DNA of 64,000 bases, from contig JAXRKP010000069.1 of the NCBI GenBank assembly GCA_037039925.1, forward strand, positions 258,501 through 322,500, given 5' to 3'. Below, piece after piece: positions 1 to 13,552 of this stretch (positions are counted from its first letter, which is position 1; each line of letters starts with the position of its first letter). The notes below the pieces were generated by a model. It was not told the origin of the DNA and made no database searches. It worked only from the letters and a program-made list of their open reading frames with translations. Position numbers and translations under genes: made by a program. The DNA is from Doris montereyensis. Its lineage: Eukaryota > Mollusca > Gastropoda > Nudibranchia > Dorididae.

Positions 1-597
1 TTGTATCCAGTGCTTAAATGTTAAGAAGTCTGCAATTGTCCTTTACTTTTTAAACTTCATGCTGGCAGCCCTGGGATATATACATAAAGTGTGTTTCGCT
101 GTTTTTTAAATATACGCTTTGGTTATAAATCTGGTCAACACAATTAGCTTCCTCCGCCCCACACACCTCCTGCTTCCTTGTTTTGAATGACAAGGGTCAC
201 CACTGCCTATACGGTTTGCATTTAAATCAATTTATGGTTAAAACGTGTAACAACCATCTGTGTTGACAGGGACCATATAACGCGTATCATCTTTTACTTC
301 AAAATGTTTAAAGCATTTACAGGGAGAGATTCATGTTGGATTTCTCTCTTTTAAAAAAATTGAACACAGTAATTCCTTTTTTTTACTGACAATGATCGTT
401 AATTTATATCTAGTGTCTCAGGTATGTTACCACATGCAAGAAATCAATGTAAATCCAACGCACTATTGTTCCAAGCCAAACTGTCCATGAAGTCTCCTTA
501 AGGTATATAGAAACTCTAGGCGGACCTATGTAGATTGTGCAGCTCTCTGGTTCATCACCATGAATTTGGGTGTGCCATAACAGACAATGAACACTAC
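1..597. other. AT-rich non-coding DNA, no gene seen
   Basis: No exon, conserved peptide or repeat that I recognise. Open frames here are short and of low complexity. Confidence 0.5.
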
Positions 598-884
598 ACC
601 TGCATTAATTCAAATTCAAATTCAAATTCAAACACTTTATTCATCCATAGAAGAAATTTCTCACAATTTACACCGCCCAAGATCATCAAAAAAAGAGCAA
701 GGTATGCAGATATAGGCATTCAAAATGGCAATTTTAAAACATTTATCATAGCTATACAAAATAAGAATGAAATTAAGAAATGAAATTAATTTAAAAGCAA
801 GTGATTACAAGCAATAGATACATTATCAGGATGCTATTAATAACATTTTTAAAACATTACGAAAATATTGTGTAAAAGATTAAC
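598..884 (-). repeat. LINE/SINE 3'-tail-like repeat next to a CA microsatellite
   Basis: The stretch opens with four direct AATTCA-type hexamers and the phrase CTTTATTCATCCATAGAAG. Closely related phrases recur near 1952-1995 and 16838-16880. Such tails, followed by simple repeats, are usual for non-LTR retroposons, and the simple repeat lies on the plus-strand right side. No coding part is visible. Family assignment and strand are inferred. Confidence 0.4.
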
Positions 885-940
885 AAACACACACACACAC
901 ACAACACACACACACACACACACACATAGACACACACACA
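885..940. repeat. (CA)n microsatellite
   Basis: About 55 bp of nearly pure CA dinucleotides, interrupted by one AA and one TAG. Confidence 0.95.
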
Positions 941-3900
941 ATGAAGTGGTGAATGTGAAATGCGTTATTGAGTACATGTATGAAGTAAGCAACAGTCTTA
1001 TACATTATAGTAGAACACAGTGAATCGGATGACTACAATGCAAGTGCTGAGTTTACAAAGGTGTGGGTAGTAGCTAGAAAGAACTTGTCCTGGCGTAAAA
1101 TGGGAAGATTTACGCTGATTTTTTGCTTGTGGTCAATAATCTACATGGTCAACTTGTGCACATTTGTAAAAAACACAAATTTATTATCTGATCAAATTCA
1201 TGTACTTAAACATAGGAATAAGCCCATCAACTCATTACAAAGGATATCCTTTACAAAGGATTGTACCCGAGTGATAGTGAGTGCAAAGCAAAATGGCCAA
1301 TAAGTGAGGTAGCTGGAGAGTACAGGGACAATTGTCTTTCTTGTGTCTTCCTTTGTTGTCTTTTTTGTGTGTGTTTTGAGCCCCAGTATTCATTAATAAC
1401 TTTCTGAGATACTGGAGTTGGCTTTTTTTCAGTTTACCAACATCAGTTTTAACAAATTTAAGCAGAACAGACACAAAGAATCACCAATACAGAAAAAAAT
1501 ATAGATTCTATCTTTTTTTATGTAAACCAAAAGTGATTGCATTCCCGTTCTACTGTACTTGCCTAATATAAACTGAGATCCCCTCTTTTTTCTTTTTTTT
1601 AGTCTACCTGCCAGGATAATTTTTTTCATAGATGTTACGCAAAGGCAATCCATTACCAATTGATAAGAGCTATTGAAACTTTTTGCATGTTTATTCAAGA
1701 AATTCATGGTTCAAATCACAGCATGGTTATATCAATGTCAAACTACAATGTAAACTAGATAGGCTGGATCTAGCTGCTGATACATTGGAAGCGAATGTAA
1801 ATTTCAGAGGTCCCACATACAAAATTTGCACATTTTAAAGAATTGTTGACACCTAAAATAAAAAGCGCTGTCCAAGTGAACTGTCAGGCCTGAAGTCCTG
1901 CCCACAGCTCATCACTGCTTATATTAAAAGATAAAAAGAGAAGATTGATTTAATAATAATACTTAATTCATCCAAAGAAGGAAATTACATTCTATGCATA
2001 TTTCTTTTATACAATTTAGGTGGATTTATAATCTGTATCCACCACACACAAGTGCAGGGTCACAGTCTGTGCGTCATTTATCCCTCTGCAGCCCTTTTCA
2101 TTAAAATTCCTTCTTAACTCCCTGTCAAGGATACAGCACAGCAGCCTGTTACGCACTTCATATCAACACTTTGACAAGATCCTCCTCTACCTATACCTTT
2201 ATCTTACTCATTTGCTACATCTGAGTCAAGTGAGGAAAGCAGACCAAAGTACCTTTCCTCCAAGTACAAAATTTGTGGAAAAAATGTCTGGGGTAGCCAA
2301 AGTTTTGAACCAGTTTGACAACACTACTGAGTAATTGTGCCACAATGTTGGGTGTGGTTGAACAAACAAGTAAACAAAGAAACTATCAAATCAAAAAGTA
2401 CAGTTCTTGCATAATGTGTGAAAAGATGTTTTGTTTTTCTTCCTGGATAGCTGTTCCCATTTTTAAATGCTACTGCAAAGCGATAACATTCATTTTGCAT
2501 GTGGGTCTAGAGGCACGTTTTAATGATATTGAAATCCATGTCTTTTAACTTTTCTTTATTTGAATTCCTGCTTGTATCTATGCATATTTCTTTTATACAA
2601 TTTTTGTTCTCAATTCAAGATGCCCTGTTGTTATTTTGAAGTTGTGTTATCGCTGTTCATTTCGCACATGACTTAGGCTGTTACAAAAAAAGCAGTGATG
2701 AAACATATTTTGATCTCTTCTCTCGATAGATTAAAAGCAATTCTCAGTAGTTACAGAGATGAACTGAGGTGATATTCTTCTTGACCATATGATAAACAAG
2801 ATGTCAGTGTAATTTCTTGTAACCGTATCACCACTATAATATCCAACCCGCAACTATCGTATTGTATGTCAATGTTAACAAATCAAATGACACATGTATC
2901 TGTGTGTGCCATCCCACCAATCTTTTTTTTTTGGGCTATGAACCAAAGGTCATATAGAGGCAGAAAGCAGTCATTCCCATTTTGATATAGAAATGAATGT
3001 TATGGTCAAAGGAAATGGTTTATTCGCACAATTTTGTAGAGTATGGGTATAAATAATTTTATAGAACCTCATGCTAGATGGACGTAGGTGTGTATTAATA
3101 ATGTTGACCTCATTTGTTTTTTAGTGCAGATTTAATGGATAATGAATTATTCCTTCATTACTATAGGTGTCGTAAATTAAATATATGCATCAGCAAGAAA
3201 TTGTCCATTAAGATTCAATAAAGGGTTGGGTTTTTTTTTTAAAGTATGTATTGGACAGGAAGTATGGGGTGACAGGGAGAGAGAAAACAAAATGTTTTGT
3301 TTTCTTTTGGTTTGGGTTTATTTTACCCTTTTATAGGAGTTTTGTTTTTCTCCAAAACTCTATATATATATACATGTCTCTCTCTCTCTCTCTCTAGTTA
3401 ATTGGCTGTAACTTGATTGTTTGTTTTTACTCACATGTAAAATTATATATGTGTACTGTAAAGTTAAAGTAATGGTCATAAGACGGAGACAAACTTTTAA
3501 GTTTGATTATGCATGTATAATCAGTGGGGTCAATAGCAAAACTGCCTACTCCATAAATTGACAGTTTGTCTTATTTCATTAAAGGGAAATAGTCTTTCTT
3601 TTGTGTAGGAAAAATTCAAATTATATACGATATTAGCCTCAATGCTTTAGTTATGTATGTTTTATATTTCCATTATATCAAACATAAATCAATATTTTGT
3701 AAAAACGTCAATTTGGCATTTTGTTGTCATGTGATAGCAAATACTATTGACACATTCTGAAATGTTTAAGTTTGTTCCCTGTTTCATTTAAATTACCTGT
3801 TAATTACCTGTAATTACCTGTCATCATCGAAAGACTGGAGATGTTTTAATGTAAAATAAAAAAACAATCAAACTGCTGTAATGCAAAAGAAAATACAGTC

Positions 3901-6900
3901 ATAATGAGTCAATAACAGTGTATGCAAGTATTCAGATAATGCAGAGATAAGGTTATGAAATGGATCACTGTGTATGTGTGTTTATGTAAGAGTAGCATCG
4001 TAGTACAGAAAGGTCAACTTTCCTCAGTTACAACCAGTAGTCATTATTTTCATCAGTGAAATCTGATCTCAGATGGCATGTGGCTTAGATCAAATCTATT
4101 CAACAACATTATGATTTATTACAAAGTTCTTGAAGAGCAATTAGCAGATGACGTAATAATATTGATGAGTCAGTATTTTTATATTTTTATGGCTTATTGA
4201 AATGTTTGATTAGGAGAATTCTAAAGCTGGATAGGGAAAAAGTTGAAGATCAAATAAAAGAAAACATCTTTAGAATAGTGTTTTTAGTATGTGAAGGGTT
4301 TCATCACAAAATGAGACATAGACCAAAATTGAAAAAGAAAAAAAGAATTAATGCCACATTGATATTTCATTTTGAAATCTCTGCCAACGAACAGTTTCCT
4401 TTTTTCACAAAACACGATATGATCCATTCAATTTATCATGATAATTTAACGTTTTGTTACAAAATGTGATTAATGCCAATGATTGTTTTTCACAAATCGC
4501 GATATGTGCACTCTTAGCCTATCAAAACTCGTCAAATGACCAATATCCAGCCACAGCCAAACTTTGAATCTTTGTTTTACTTTTATCCTTGTTTTTATCA
4601 CCCAAAACACTATGTATGTGTTTGATGGTTCTTTTAATGTTGTTTGTTTTCTGTGGGTTTATAAAAGTTTTTTGGGGGTTTTCTTTGTTTTTGTAAGGGA
4701 GTGGGGAAGTTATGTAATGTTATCATTTTGATTTCTTTATTTTATTTCTCAAGGTTCCGTTTTGAAGACAATTTTGCCTGAATCAAATCAATGAGTCAGA
4801 TTGAGCAATCGACATGTCAGTACACAACGTATGTAACAAAAAAATCAAAGCTTATGTATTCTTTTAGCCATATCATTTTTCTTAAAATTTCCATAAAATT
4901 AATCTTTGCATTATACAATATCTCAATTTTGATTTCATTATTTTGGTAATTATAAAGCTAAATGTCTTTCTAAGCTCAGCATTGCTGAAAGATTTATTTT
5001 TTTATCAACTGAAAGAGAAGAAATTTAGATTGCTTTCATATTTTCTGGATAGATCTATATAGTGTTTTGTGAAGATGGTGCATCCTGGAAATGTAGCATT
5101 TTGTGAAAAACAAGTAAAATTGGAGTTTAAATTTTAAGAAAAGTATGTAGATCTATATCTGATTTAAGTCCAACGTCCCCTATGTACATGTCACATGAAG
5201 ATAACAATTGCTCGTCTGGGAAATCATGAACATGAATAACACATTCTCTCCATTTCGAGACATTTGGACATAAAGCGTTTTGTAATGGAACCCTTCAAGT
5301 TTTTGTTTGATTGTGTATGCATTTTCATTCACATGAAATTTGTTTTATCCAACAAGTGAAAGAAATTGATGAAAGACAATATTCACTTTAAATTTACATT
5401 CATTCATTAATATTCAGTAGTAGACCTTCCTTTGGCTAACGTTTCTTTATGATAATTTATATTTGTGTCTATCGTAATTAAAATCATGTGTGTGTGTGTG
5501 TTTGTGTGTGAGTTTGTCATTAATAAGAATACCTTTGTCATGAGGTACTTTTCTACCTCGTGGCTAATTATGTTATAAATTCTCACTGACATGCATATTA
5601 AACCATTTGGCTAATATGATTGTGATACCATATGACCTTGGACTTGCTATGAATTTGTTTGTATTTTTTTCACAGCTTTTGTTAACTTTATTGTGAAAAT
5701 TGATGATTGCGAAAAACTGTGATGTTTCCATAGTTAACTTTTTTCAATGGACCAATAGTGGTTGTTACATAAACTTTGGACTCTCCCCCATAGAGTTAGG
5801 CTTTATTTTTTCACTTTTACATTACGGTCAAGTTTTCATTTCGTTCTCATTCTCTTCCCCATCACTATCACCGTATCGTCAACTCTGCTGATTTTTTTAT
5901 CTATGATTGGGAAAGTTTTTTAGCCCATGTTTTATTTACTACCACCACTATTTGTATTTATTATTGCTTTTTGGCAGTTATGACCTACACTACAATCTGT
6001 TTACTCTTATTCCAAGTAGTCTTGAGGCTTGTGGCTACCATCATTGGAAGTTGTCGTTTTTAGGGTTTGTTTTTTGTAACATTTGACTTCAACTTTTTAA
6101 ATTTGATTTGTTTTTCATTGTTCTGTTTTATTTTGGGAGAGTTGTTTTTTTATGTGGGGATGTCCTTATCATGTTTTGTGTTTTATTTACCTTTTCATTT
6201 TTCTACTATCGAAATTCAACAAAAATTAAGATTGTGTGATAGGTGCACATTCTTTTAAAAAAAATATATACCCTTATGCACTCTATGGTGATGTTTGTCT
6301 TTGCACTCATAGAAAATTCCTCAATTTTGTTTTGTTTTGTGCTGTCCTGTCCTCTATCATTTTTATTTTTATAAGAGGTAGTTACATTCATCACTCTTCT
6401 TTTCGTTTTTATCTTCTTTTCATTTTTTTAAAAATCAGATTACAAATGAAAATGTTGAGAATGTATAAGAAAAAAAATGACTGAGATTGACATAGTGATG
6501 TGACATTGTACAGACTTACTTTCAACATGAATTGAAACGGAAGCAATGATGTTATCTGTTGATTTTTAAATGCATTTCTTTTTCTTTAATGTGAATTCCA
6601 AAGTTTGGTATTTGCTGTGTTTCATAGTAAGGGCATTTTTAAAAATTCTTTGCATTGTTGTTTCAAGTTCAATCTGTGATGCTTTGTTGCCAAACTTTGA
6701 CAAGGCCACAAGGCAATAAATTCAGTGGGCTAGCTTGATTTTGTTAATGTTTAAACTTATTCCCGGCTGACTCTCTCTCTTTTTTTCCTTCTCAAATGCA
6801 ACTTGAATTTGAATATTATTGTCGAAAGTTATTACCAAGAAGAGGATCACTTAAACTTGAAATTGTCTCCCTTTTTATTTTCTCATTCACTTCATTTCTT

Positions 6901-7323
6901 TAATCGGCCTAAATCATGGATGTATTCAGTCTTTTGAAATTCATGGAACTAAATTCTATTCTGTGTGTGGTTGCTTCTTTGATGATTTCAATTTTTTGGG
7001 TTGTTTTTTTTTGTTTTGATGGACATTTGGTCATCTCTTTGTCTTCTCAATTTACTGCTGTACAAACTTTTACCCTAGCTTCAGATTACGTTACATTCCA
7101 TAAATTGGCAAAAATAGTCTTCTTGTGTCCTGTTTTATTTTCCTCCTTGCTGCTCTGAAATTGTTCTTTGGAAAGAGCAATCATCACAATAACAGTGAAA
7201 CACTTGGTTTAAACCTTTATCGTAATATTACATCATTGAAAGTTTGTTGTCATCGTAGTCCGATTAAGCACATTTTCTTGATGTGAATCTAAATTATGTC
7301 TCCAAGACGTCACTATATAATCT
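941..7323. other. Long AT-rich non-coding stretch
   Basis: No exon with plausible splice sites or a recognisable protein was found on either strand. The stretch contains a short repeat tail near 1952-1995 (phrase TTCATCCAAAGAAGGAAATT, like the one near 630), a small CT run near 3378-3395, a TA run near 3360, and many T-rich tracts. It could be intergenic DNA or intron/UTR of a gene lying outside the window. Confidence 0.5.
1952..1995. repeat. Short dispersed repeat fragment (tail family)
   Basis: Shares the ACTT.ATTCATCCA.AGAAG...AATT phrase with positions 630-670. It is probably a fragment of the same retroposon 3' end. Too short for firm classification. Confidence 0.35.
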
Positions 7324-7684
7324 ATCAATTTTATCTACTTTCATACAAGTTCATGCCTGTGGTAGAATCAAATCGATCAATTTTATCTTTTATAAATTCA
7401 AGTTCATGCCTGTTGTAGAATCAAATTCATCAATTTTATCTACTTTCATACAAGTTCATGCTTGGAATAGAATCAAATTGATCAATTTTATCTCTCATAC
7501 AAGTTTATGCCTGTGGTAGAATCAAATTGATCAATTTTATCATTTCATGCAAGTTCATGCCTGTGGTAGAATCAAATTGATCAATTTTATCTTTCATAAA
7601 TACAAGTTCATGCTTGTGATAGAATCAAAGTGATCAATTTTATCTTTCATAAATACAAGTTCATGCCTGTGGTAGAATCAAATT
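7324..7684. repeat. Tandem repeat, 7 units of about 52 bp
   Basis: Seven consecutive units begin with ATCAATTTTATC and contain AAGTTCATGCCTGTGGTAGA. Unit length varies from about 48 to 53 bp through small indels in the CTTTCATA segment. It is a minisatellite. Open frames through it are an effect of the repeat. Confidence 0.9.
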
Positions 7685-9052
7685 CTATTTGCCAAAGGAT
7701 ACGATCTCAAAATAGCACAAACTATGTTTATATTATTATTATTAATTATTATAAAGGAAGATGTCTGTAGGTTGAGATCCAATAGTCTTCATTTCATGCC
7801 CAGTTAAATGTAAGCTTTCCTCTTGGTGTTGCAGGGGATAACGGTTTAAATTTAAACCATTTCTTTTTTGTTTTGTTTTTAGTAACTCACTGAGAAAGAA
7901 ACAGAGACACAGAGACCAACAGTCAGACAGACAGACATAATTACTCAATAGTCTTAATCAAATTATTAACCTTTTACTCTTTTCTTAGGAATTTGTGATT
8001 TTCAACCAACTTCTCTTTTTATCAAAATTTTCTTCCTGTGAAAGGCAATCATTTGTCAAATGAATTTCAGCCCAACTTCCATTGTTGTATCCTTCTGAAC
8101 ATTGTATTTGAACTTCTGCATTAGATTCATCAAAATAGATGTTCCAATAATCACTACTTTATTACCTGTACTAACTATCAATTGTAATCATATAACCATT
8201 ATCATCTAATCATTCACTATTTCCATGATTTGTCATCACCAGAGAAAACCATATAGATAGTTACATGCTAAATTTAGATATCTGTCCATCATGTACGGGA
8301 TAACAGGCTATCTACATGTGTATTGGATCGGTAGAAATAGTAGTAGTAATAACTATTTTAAAAAACAACATGTAGTGACATGAAAAACGTTTATTTATAT
8401 TATTATCACCTGGAGTAAATTCCTTATGGCATGGTTGAGATAGCTAATCTGTTGCTTTTTGGTTGATGGGTAGCAAGAAACATAGATATCTCATAATGAG
8501 AAATGGTGAAAAATTGTAATTTTTTTGTATGAGCTGTTTCAAGCTTTCTATATCTGTATAGCCACCTGACTTGGGCTTCAAGCTCAAGCTGGGCCAGACG
8601 TCTTTATTGGTACTCCAAAAACATTATTTTACAGTACTTTTTTTTAAGTAAGAAATAGAATAATTCATCTTTTGTTACAAAGTTGTCAACAACGACACAA
8701 AATCAAATGAAAAAATCCCAATAAAACACAACTTACTCTTCTTACTGTGAGTGTATTAGTGTTGATGAATAAAATTCATGAATCGTTCATTTGCAAAGTA
8801 AGCATATCAATGAGAGTTTATCCAATATTGACAATCATTATCCAGTTATCATTGATTACTGAATTTCTTTTGTCTGTTTTGTTATTGTCCCCAACTTGAT
8901 TTAACTGTTTTCAAACATTGTTGATTTTTAGAGATATGTTGAATGAAGCAATGTCCATGTAATATTAACAAAATATTTTAAATTAAAAGTAAAGAATAGA
9001 ATTCTTTATTTCATGTGCTCAGTTAGAGCTGAGTGTAGGATGGGAGCGAGAT
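7685..9052. other. AT-rich non-coding DNA
   Basis: No gene or clear repeat recognised beyond a short TATTATT run near 7731. Confidence 0.45.
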
Positions 9053-9431
9053 AAGGGCTTGAGTCCACCTGTCAGACACGACACTACACTACTGAGTCGT
9101 TTGGACGTGTCATTTTGAAAGTTCAGCGGCGGAAATCTCATGGCGGGATTTTTATGTCATGAGTATCAGGTTCCAGCAACCAAAATAAAGAAAAACAACC
9201 ATTTACTAATATTTTTAATTCAAAAGAAAAGCTAGTTATTACGCAATGGTTTTGCTAATTTTGAGGCACTGAATTTTTTAAATGCGGTTATTTTTTAAGA
9301 CAGAGTTCTTCAATGAGTTGATAAAGCTCCTGGCAGGCCTCTTAGCTGATGACTCATCACTTGTCAGTACGACCAATGAACAGAAGTGACACACTGAAAA
9401 AAACGTTTTTTTTTAGTAATTTAAATGTGTT

Positions 9432-9443
9432 GGTTATGTGGAC
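9432..9443. repeat. Target-site duplication, left copy
   Basis: GGTTATGTGGAC, identical to 10363-10374. The two copies bracket the LINE insertion exactly. Confidence 0.9.
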
Positions 9444-10291
9444 CTTTTGTTTATCACATTTATGGATTCAGTCGAGAAGGTATCCTCAAAATGAAGAAAT
9501 TGAATGTAGGCATGAGGAAGCTCAAACCAGTAAATGTATCAATGCTTTCATTTGCCGATGATTTAGTTCTGTTTGGAAAATTAGAAAGTGACCTTCAGTC
9601 GAATATCAACATTATGAACAATGAACTAAATAAAAAAGGAATGAGAATAAATGCAAAGAAAACCAAAACAATGCTAGTAACTAGGGAAGCTGAAACACAA
9701 AATCTTAAATTGGGCAGGGAGAATTTAGAACAAGTTCAAAGCTACAATTACCTAGGAGTAATGATTAACTCAGAGGGAAAACTAAGAGAAGAAGTCAGCC
9801 AGAGAATCAAAAAGGCAAGTGCAATATATAACCATCTAGGAAAGGCATTTGTAGGTAAGCAAGAATTGTCAACAAAAACCAAAATGGCAGTATACAATAC
9901 AGTTTATTGTCCTACTACCCTCTATGGCAGCGAAACTTGGACTTTAGACAGTAGAGAATACAGTAGAGCACAGGCAGCTGAAATGAAATATCTAAGAAGA
10001 GAAGTAGGGAAAACAAAAGGAGACAAAATCAGAAACACAACAATAAGAGATCAAACCAAAGCAGATGGCATAAAAACTAAGATAGAAACAAATCAATTGA
10101 GATGGTTTGGGCATGTAAACAGAATGAATGACAATAGAATAGCTAAATCAGTATACAGTGCTAAAGCCCAAGGTAAAAGACCAAAAAGCAGATCTCGGAG
10201 AAAGTGGGAAGAAGATATAGAAGAGTTATTGAAGCATAGAAATTTAACTTTTTTGGAAGGAAACAGAAAATGCCAGGACAGGGCATCCTGA
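9444..10291 (+). pseudogene. LINE reverse transcriptase, C-terminal part
   Basis: An open frame of roughly 280 codons enters from flanking DNA and continues through the element. It encodes the palm-domain box FADDLVLF (the F/YADD motif with the two catalytic aspartates), then the thumb-like region and the typical LINE C-terminus containing YLG, LYGSETW and RWFGHVNRM. The N-terminal endonuclease and the first part of the RT are missing, so it cannot be an active protein. A LINE endonuclease fragment at 43.0-43.8 kb may belong to a related family. There is no ATG belonging to the element, because it was truncated on insertion. Confidence 0.88.
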
Positions 10292-10362
10292 GAAAGATCA
10301 TCTCGGGCATCTGAACCCATACACCGAAAGGTAGAATGGGAACTGATAAAAAAAGAAAGAAA
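9444..10362 (+). mobile_element. 5'-truncated LINE with exact 12-bp target-site duplication
   Basis: The element starts inside the reverse transcriptase and ends in an A/G-rich tail (GATAAAAAAAGAAAGAAA). It is flanked by perfect 12-bp direct repeats. The truncated 5' end, simple 3' tail and duplicated target are the hallmarks of target-primed reverse transcription. The C-terminal part of its protein is uninterrupted, so the insertion looks relatively young compared with other retroelements in the window. Confidence 0.9.
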
Positions 10363-10374
10363 GGTTATGTGGAC
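10363..10374. repeat. Target-site duplication, right copy
   Basis: GGTTATGTGGAC follows the A/G-rich tail of the LINE and matches 9432-9443. Confidence 0.9.
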
Positions 10375-10681
10375 ACACGTTTTTTTAAATTTTGAGGTCC
10401 AGAAGAGTAATAAATGGCTGCACTACGCTGTCTCTTCAAGACTTCAAGACTTGTCGAGACTGATGTATTTTAGACGTGTTGAGTCAGTTTGAGTTAGGTG
10501 GACACATAGCCCAAGAGAAAAGGTAATGGATTTAATTTATTTCAGGATATTCAGTTTTATATAATATATTAAAAACACTTTATTTTTTGTAGCAATCTTA
10601 CAAGAAAGGATATAAGTTGTGGCTTCTCTGGTATGTAGGGTTTTATTTATACCAGTTTGCATATCTTGACAAATTCACCCA

Positions 10682-10795
10682 TATCTTTGCGCTTTCACTT
10701 CTCTTTCATCTTGCTGTTTCCTCTTAATTCAATTCACCCTGAGATCACTGCATATAGTGGACGGGGTAAATTTCAATTAAACATAGAAACAAACC
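10682..10795 (+). repeat. Short dispersed repeat (family R), copy 1
   Basis: Carries the family core: CACTTCTCTTTCATCTTGCT, then GTTTCCTCTTAATTCA, CCCTGAGATCACTGCATAT, GGACGGGGTAAATTTCAATT, ending in an AAACA-rich tail. Seven copies in this window, all on the plus strand, share these blocks. The simple 3' tail suggests a retroposon (SINE-like). No tRNA-like promoter boxes are clear. Confidence 0.8.
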
Positions 10796-11477
10796 CATAT
10801 ATTTGCACGTAAAGACGGACCCCTCCCCCCCCCCCAACTCTGTATTTTTTATGTGTGTAAGCAAATCTCAACACTCGGTCACAAAATATTGACAGTATGA
10901 GTAGTATGGTTTTGTTAAAGTGTCTAGGTCATGGATAGGCAAATGACGGCTTAACCTACGCCCACAAAATCATTGGTAGTCACCCGAAATAATGACGTAA
11001 AGTAAATGTGTGGAATAAATATATAAAATATATAGTAAACTCAGAAACCACTGTATCGACTATAGTACAGGTGATATGATGAAGGATTATTAGATCGAAT
11101 GATTACTCGATACTGAGGTTATTGTAATTACCAGAAATAGAGAAATTAGATATGGTAACACTAAAAAGTTTCCTCGATTACAGGTAAACAATCTTTTTCC
11201 AGATTTGATCCAGTGGTTCATTCGCTAAGAGTAAGACCCTAAAGCAGGCTATTTGAAAATCTATACATGAAATATGAAGGTCATGACTGCAGTGATTCCT
11301 GAGTTTATAGCGCTCAAAGTTCGAGAAAGTCAGCTTTACATAGATAAATATGTGCTTTATGATTTTGATGAAACATGTGAAACTTTTTTAAATTTTGAAA
11401 TGAAATGCACATAATATTGTTACATATAGATTTATGAAAAAGATTTTCCCTCCGCTGATTACTGGCAAACCAAAAAC

Positions 11478-11630
11478 GTCCCTCTGGGCACGGGTGGTTG
11501 GCAGGTCCTACTTCTTGCCTTTTACTTACTCTTTCACTTCTCTTTCGTCTTGCTGTTTCCTCTTAATTCATCCTGAGATCACCTCACTTAATGGTGGACA
11601 GGGTGAATTTCAATTATACAAACAAAAGTC
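11478..11630 (+). repeat. Short dispersed repeat (family R), copy 2
   Basis: Contains the fuller 5' part GGTTGGCAGGTCCTACTTCT followed by the shared core and an ATACAAACAAAAG tail. Confidence 0.8.
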
Positions 11631-13552
11631 TCTCTGGGCAATAAGTTTGCCTCACCTTAGGTTTAGGTTAAAGTTAAAAGATCTCAGCCAACAGTGAGAC
11701 TTATTTGCTTGTGGTGTGTGAGGGTACATACTACATACTAAATGTCCTCCATGATGCAATGATTATGACTGTGATTGACTATTGAATGAGAAGTGTGGAC
11801 GCCAGTTAACTTGGACATCAATTGCGTCATACTTTACAACGGACCATGATTGAATTAATTGTCATCTCAAAGACCCAGGAAGTCATAATAACAACAGTGA
11901 AATAATAATATTAATAATAAGGAACAAAAAAGTGGAAATTTTATGTAATGATGAATTAAATAAATATAATGTGTTATTTAAAAAATGTGGTCCTCAGGAC
12001 TTAGATTAGTAGATAAGGGAAATGATATAGAATTTGTTTCTTTTAAAATGCATTTTATTTGTCATGTTATAAAAAAATATGCTTAACTTGACTTTCATAT
12101 TGCTAATAAAACATGCATGAATATCATGTGGAAAGAACCATGAATTCACTGTATTTGTGTATCATTGTTTGAATCTGAATTAATGTTTTGAGTGTGTTTA
12201 TGAGGAATGTCATCTACTAAGCATTTTGAAATCTCACCTTCAAATTCAAATTCAGACTAAACGATAATATGTTTGGGGCGTCAGACAAAAAATGGACATT
12301 GGGTCGTTTTTAAGACTTACAGGTAATATTTGTTATACTCTTAGTCTTGGGAAAACACTTCACTCTGCTTTTGTCACCTAGCTGAGGTGTGAAGGAGAAC
12401 CCAGCCATAGCTAGAGAAAGATCTTGTCAGTAATGTCAGAGCACCTAACAGGCAGTTATACTATCTGCTCCCTAGGGAGTTGAGGACTTTGAATTTGAAT
12501 GAATTGGCAGAATTTGAATGAATTGGCCTACTGGAGAAGAAATGATGGAAAGTGTGTGCCTGCATTTGTGTGAAGATAATGGCAAAACTCTACGTATTAT
12601 TACTATTAGTAGTATTAGAACAATTACAGAATATGTGAAGGGCGGACATGGGAATAGTGAAAAACTCTAGGAAAATTATTACACAGACTATTTTCGCTGA
12701 TTAAACTAGAGAAGAATGTCAACCTAAGAAAACGTCCTGCTATATCTCTCAATCTCAACACGGTGGAAAATTAAAATCTAGGAACGGAAAAATTTGAATT
12801 TGTCTTTACTTTGTCCATGTTCAATCGACTGTAGACTAGCAATAGCATCAATGAGTAGACTGGTAATATTCTGGTATCTTTCATGTAAAGAGTAATATCA
12901 TATCAATCTGAGTCAATCAGGACAAGCACAGTGACAGTAATGTCAGTCAGCACAAGGACAGTGATGTCACAGATTCCTGCTGGTCTTAAAATTTCTTATG
13001 ATTATGTATTTTGACAAAAAGTGTATTTCTTTCAGAAAAATAAATCAGTAATCAAAAATGGAAACAAACTAGAGTTGTGACTTGTTGACACTGACACCTT
13101 TCTGATGATATTTATTCTATTCATTGAGTAAGTACATGTATTAATGTTAGTACTAACATTAAATGAAAACAAAGATTCCTTATTCTTATGCTCAATAAAA
13201 GAAGGGGGGGGGGGGGAGTAAAGTAACTACATTTGATCCCCAAAACAAAATGTTTGGGTACAAGGGAATGGCACAGGCAAGACCGGCATGTTGGCAAAAC
13301 AAATTACTTCACCATGTATAGCTGTAAGACAGAGTGTATGCTTCACTTTTTCTCAACAGAGGTTTTGTACATGTATCGAAACTATAGTGTTGTGAATTTA
13401 AAATCAGGACAATACTGGTTCAAAAGCCATGGCTGGCCCAGAAGACTAAGAGTTTACAGTAGTCTGATTATTTCATACACCATAATGGACATCAGGCTTT
13501 GAAATGATTGGTTTCAGTTTCACTAACTAAGATTTACCCTGTTTACCATAAA

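Larger units (their letters stand above)
9053..10513. mobile_element. Candidate inverted-repeat (MITE-like) element hosting a LINE
   Basis: The left edge reads GGGCTTGAGTCCACCTG. The right edge near 10490-10513, reverse-complemented, reads GGGCTATGTGTCCACCTAA, an imperfect inverted match of about 14 of 17 bases. Removing the LINE and one target-site copy leaves roughly 0.53 kb, a typical non-autonomous DNA transposon size. No clean target-site duplication was found at the outer edges, so this remains tentative. Confidence 0.35.
10514..13552. other. Non-coding DNA with short-repeat copies
   Basis: No exon recognised. Contains two copies of the window's short repeat family (listed separately), a C9 homopolymer near 10827 and a G-run near 13204. 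Confidence 0.5.

Noticed and set aside
7283..7519. 78-codon repeat-containing open frame as a small protein
   Set aside because: It is produced by the 52-bp tandem repeat, whose indels change frame between units.
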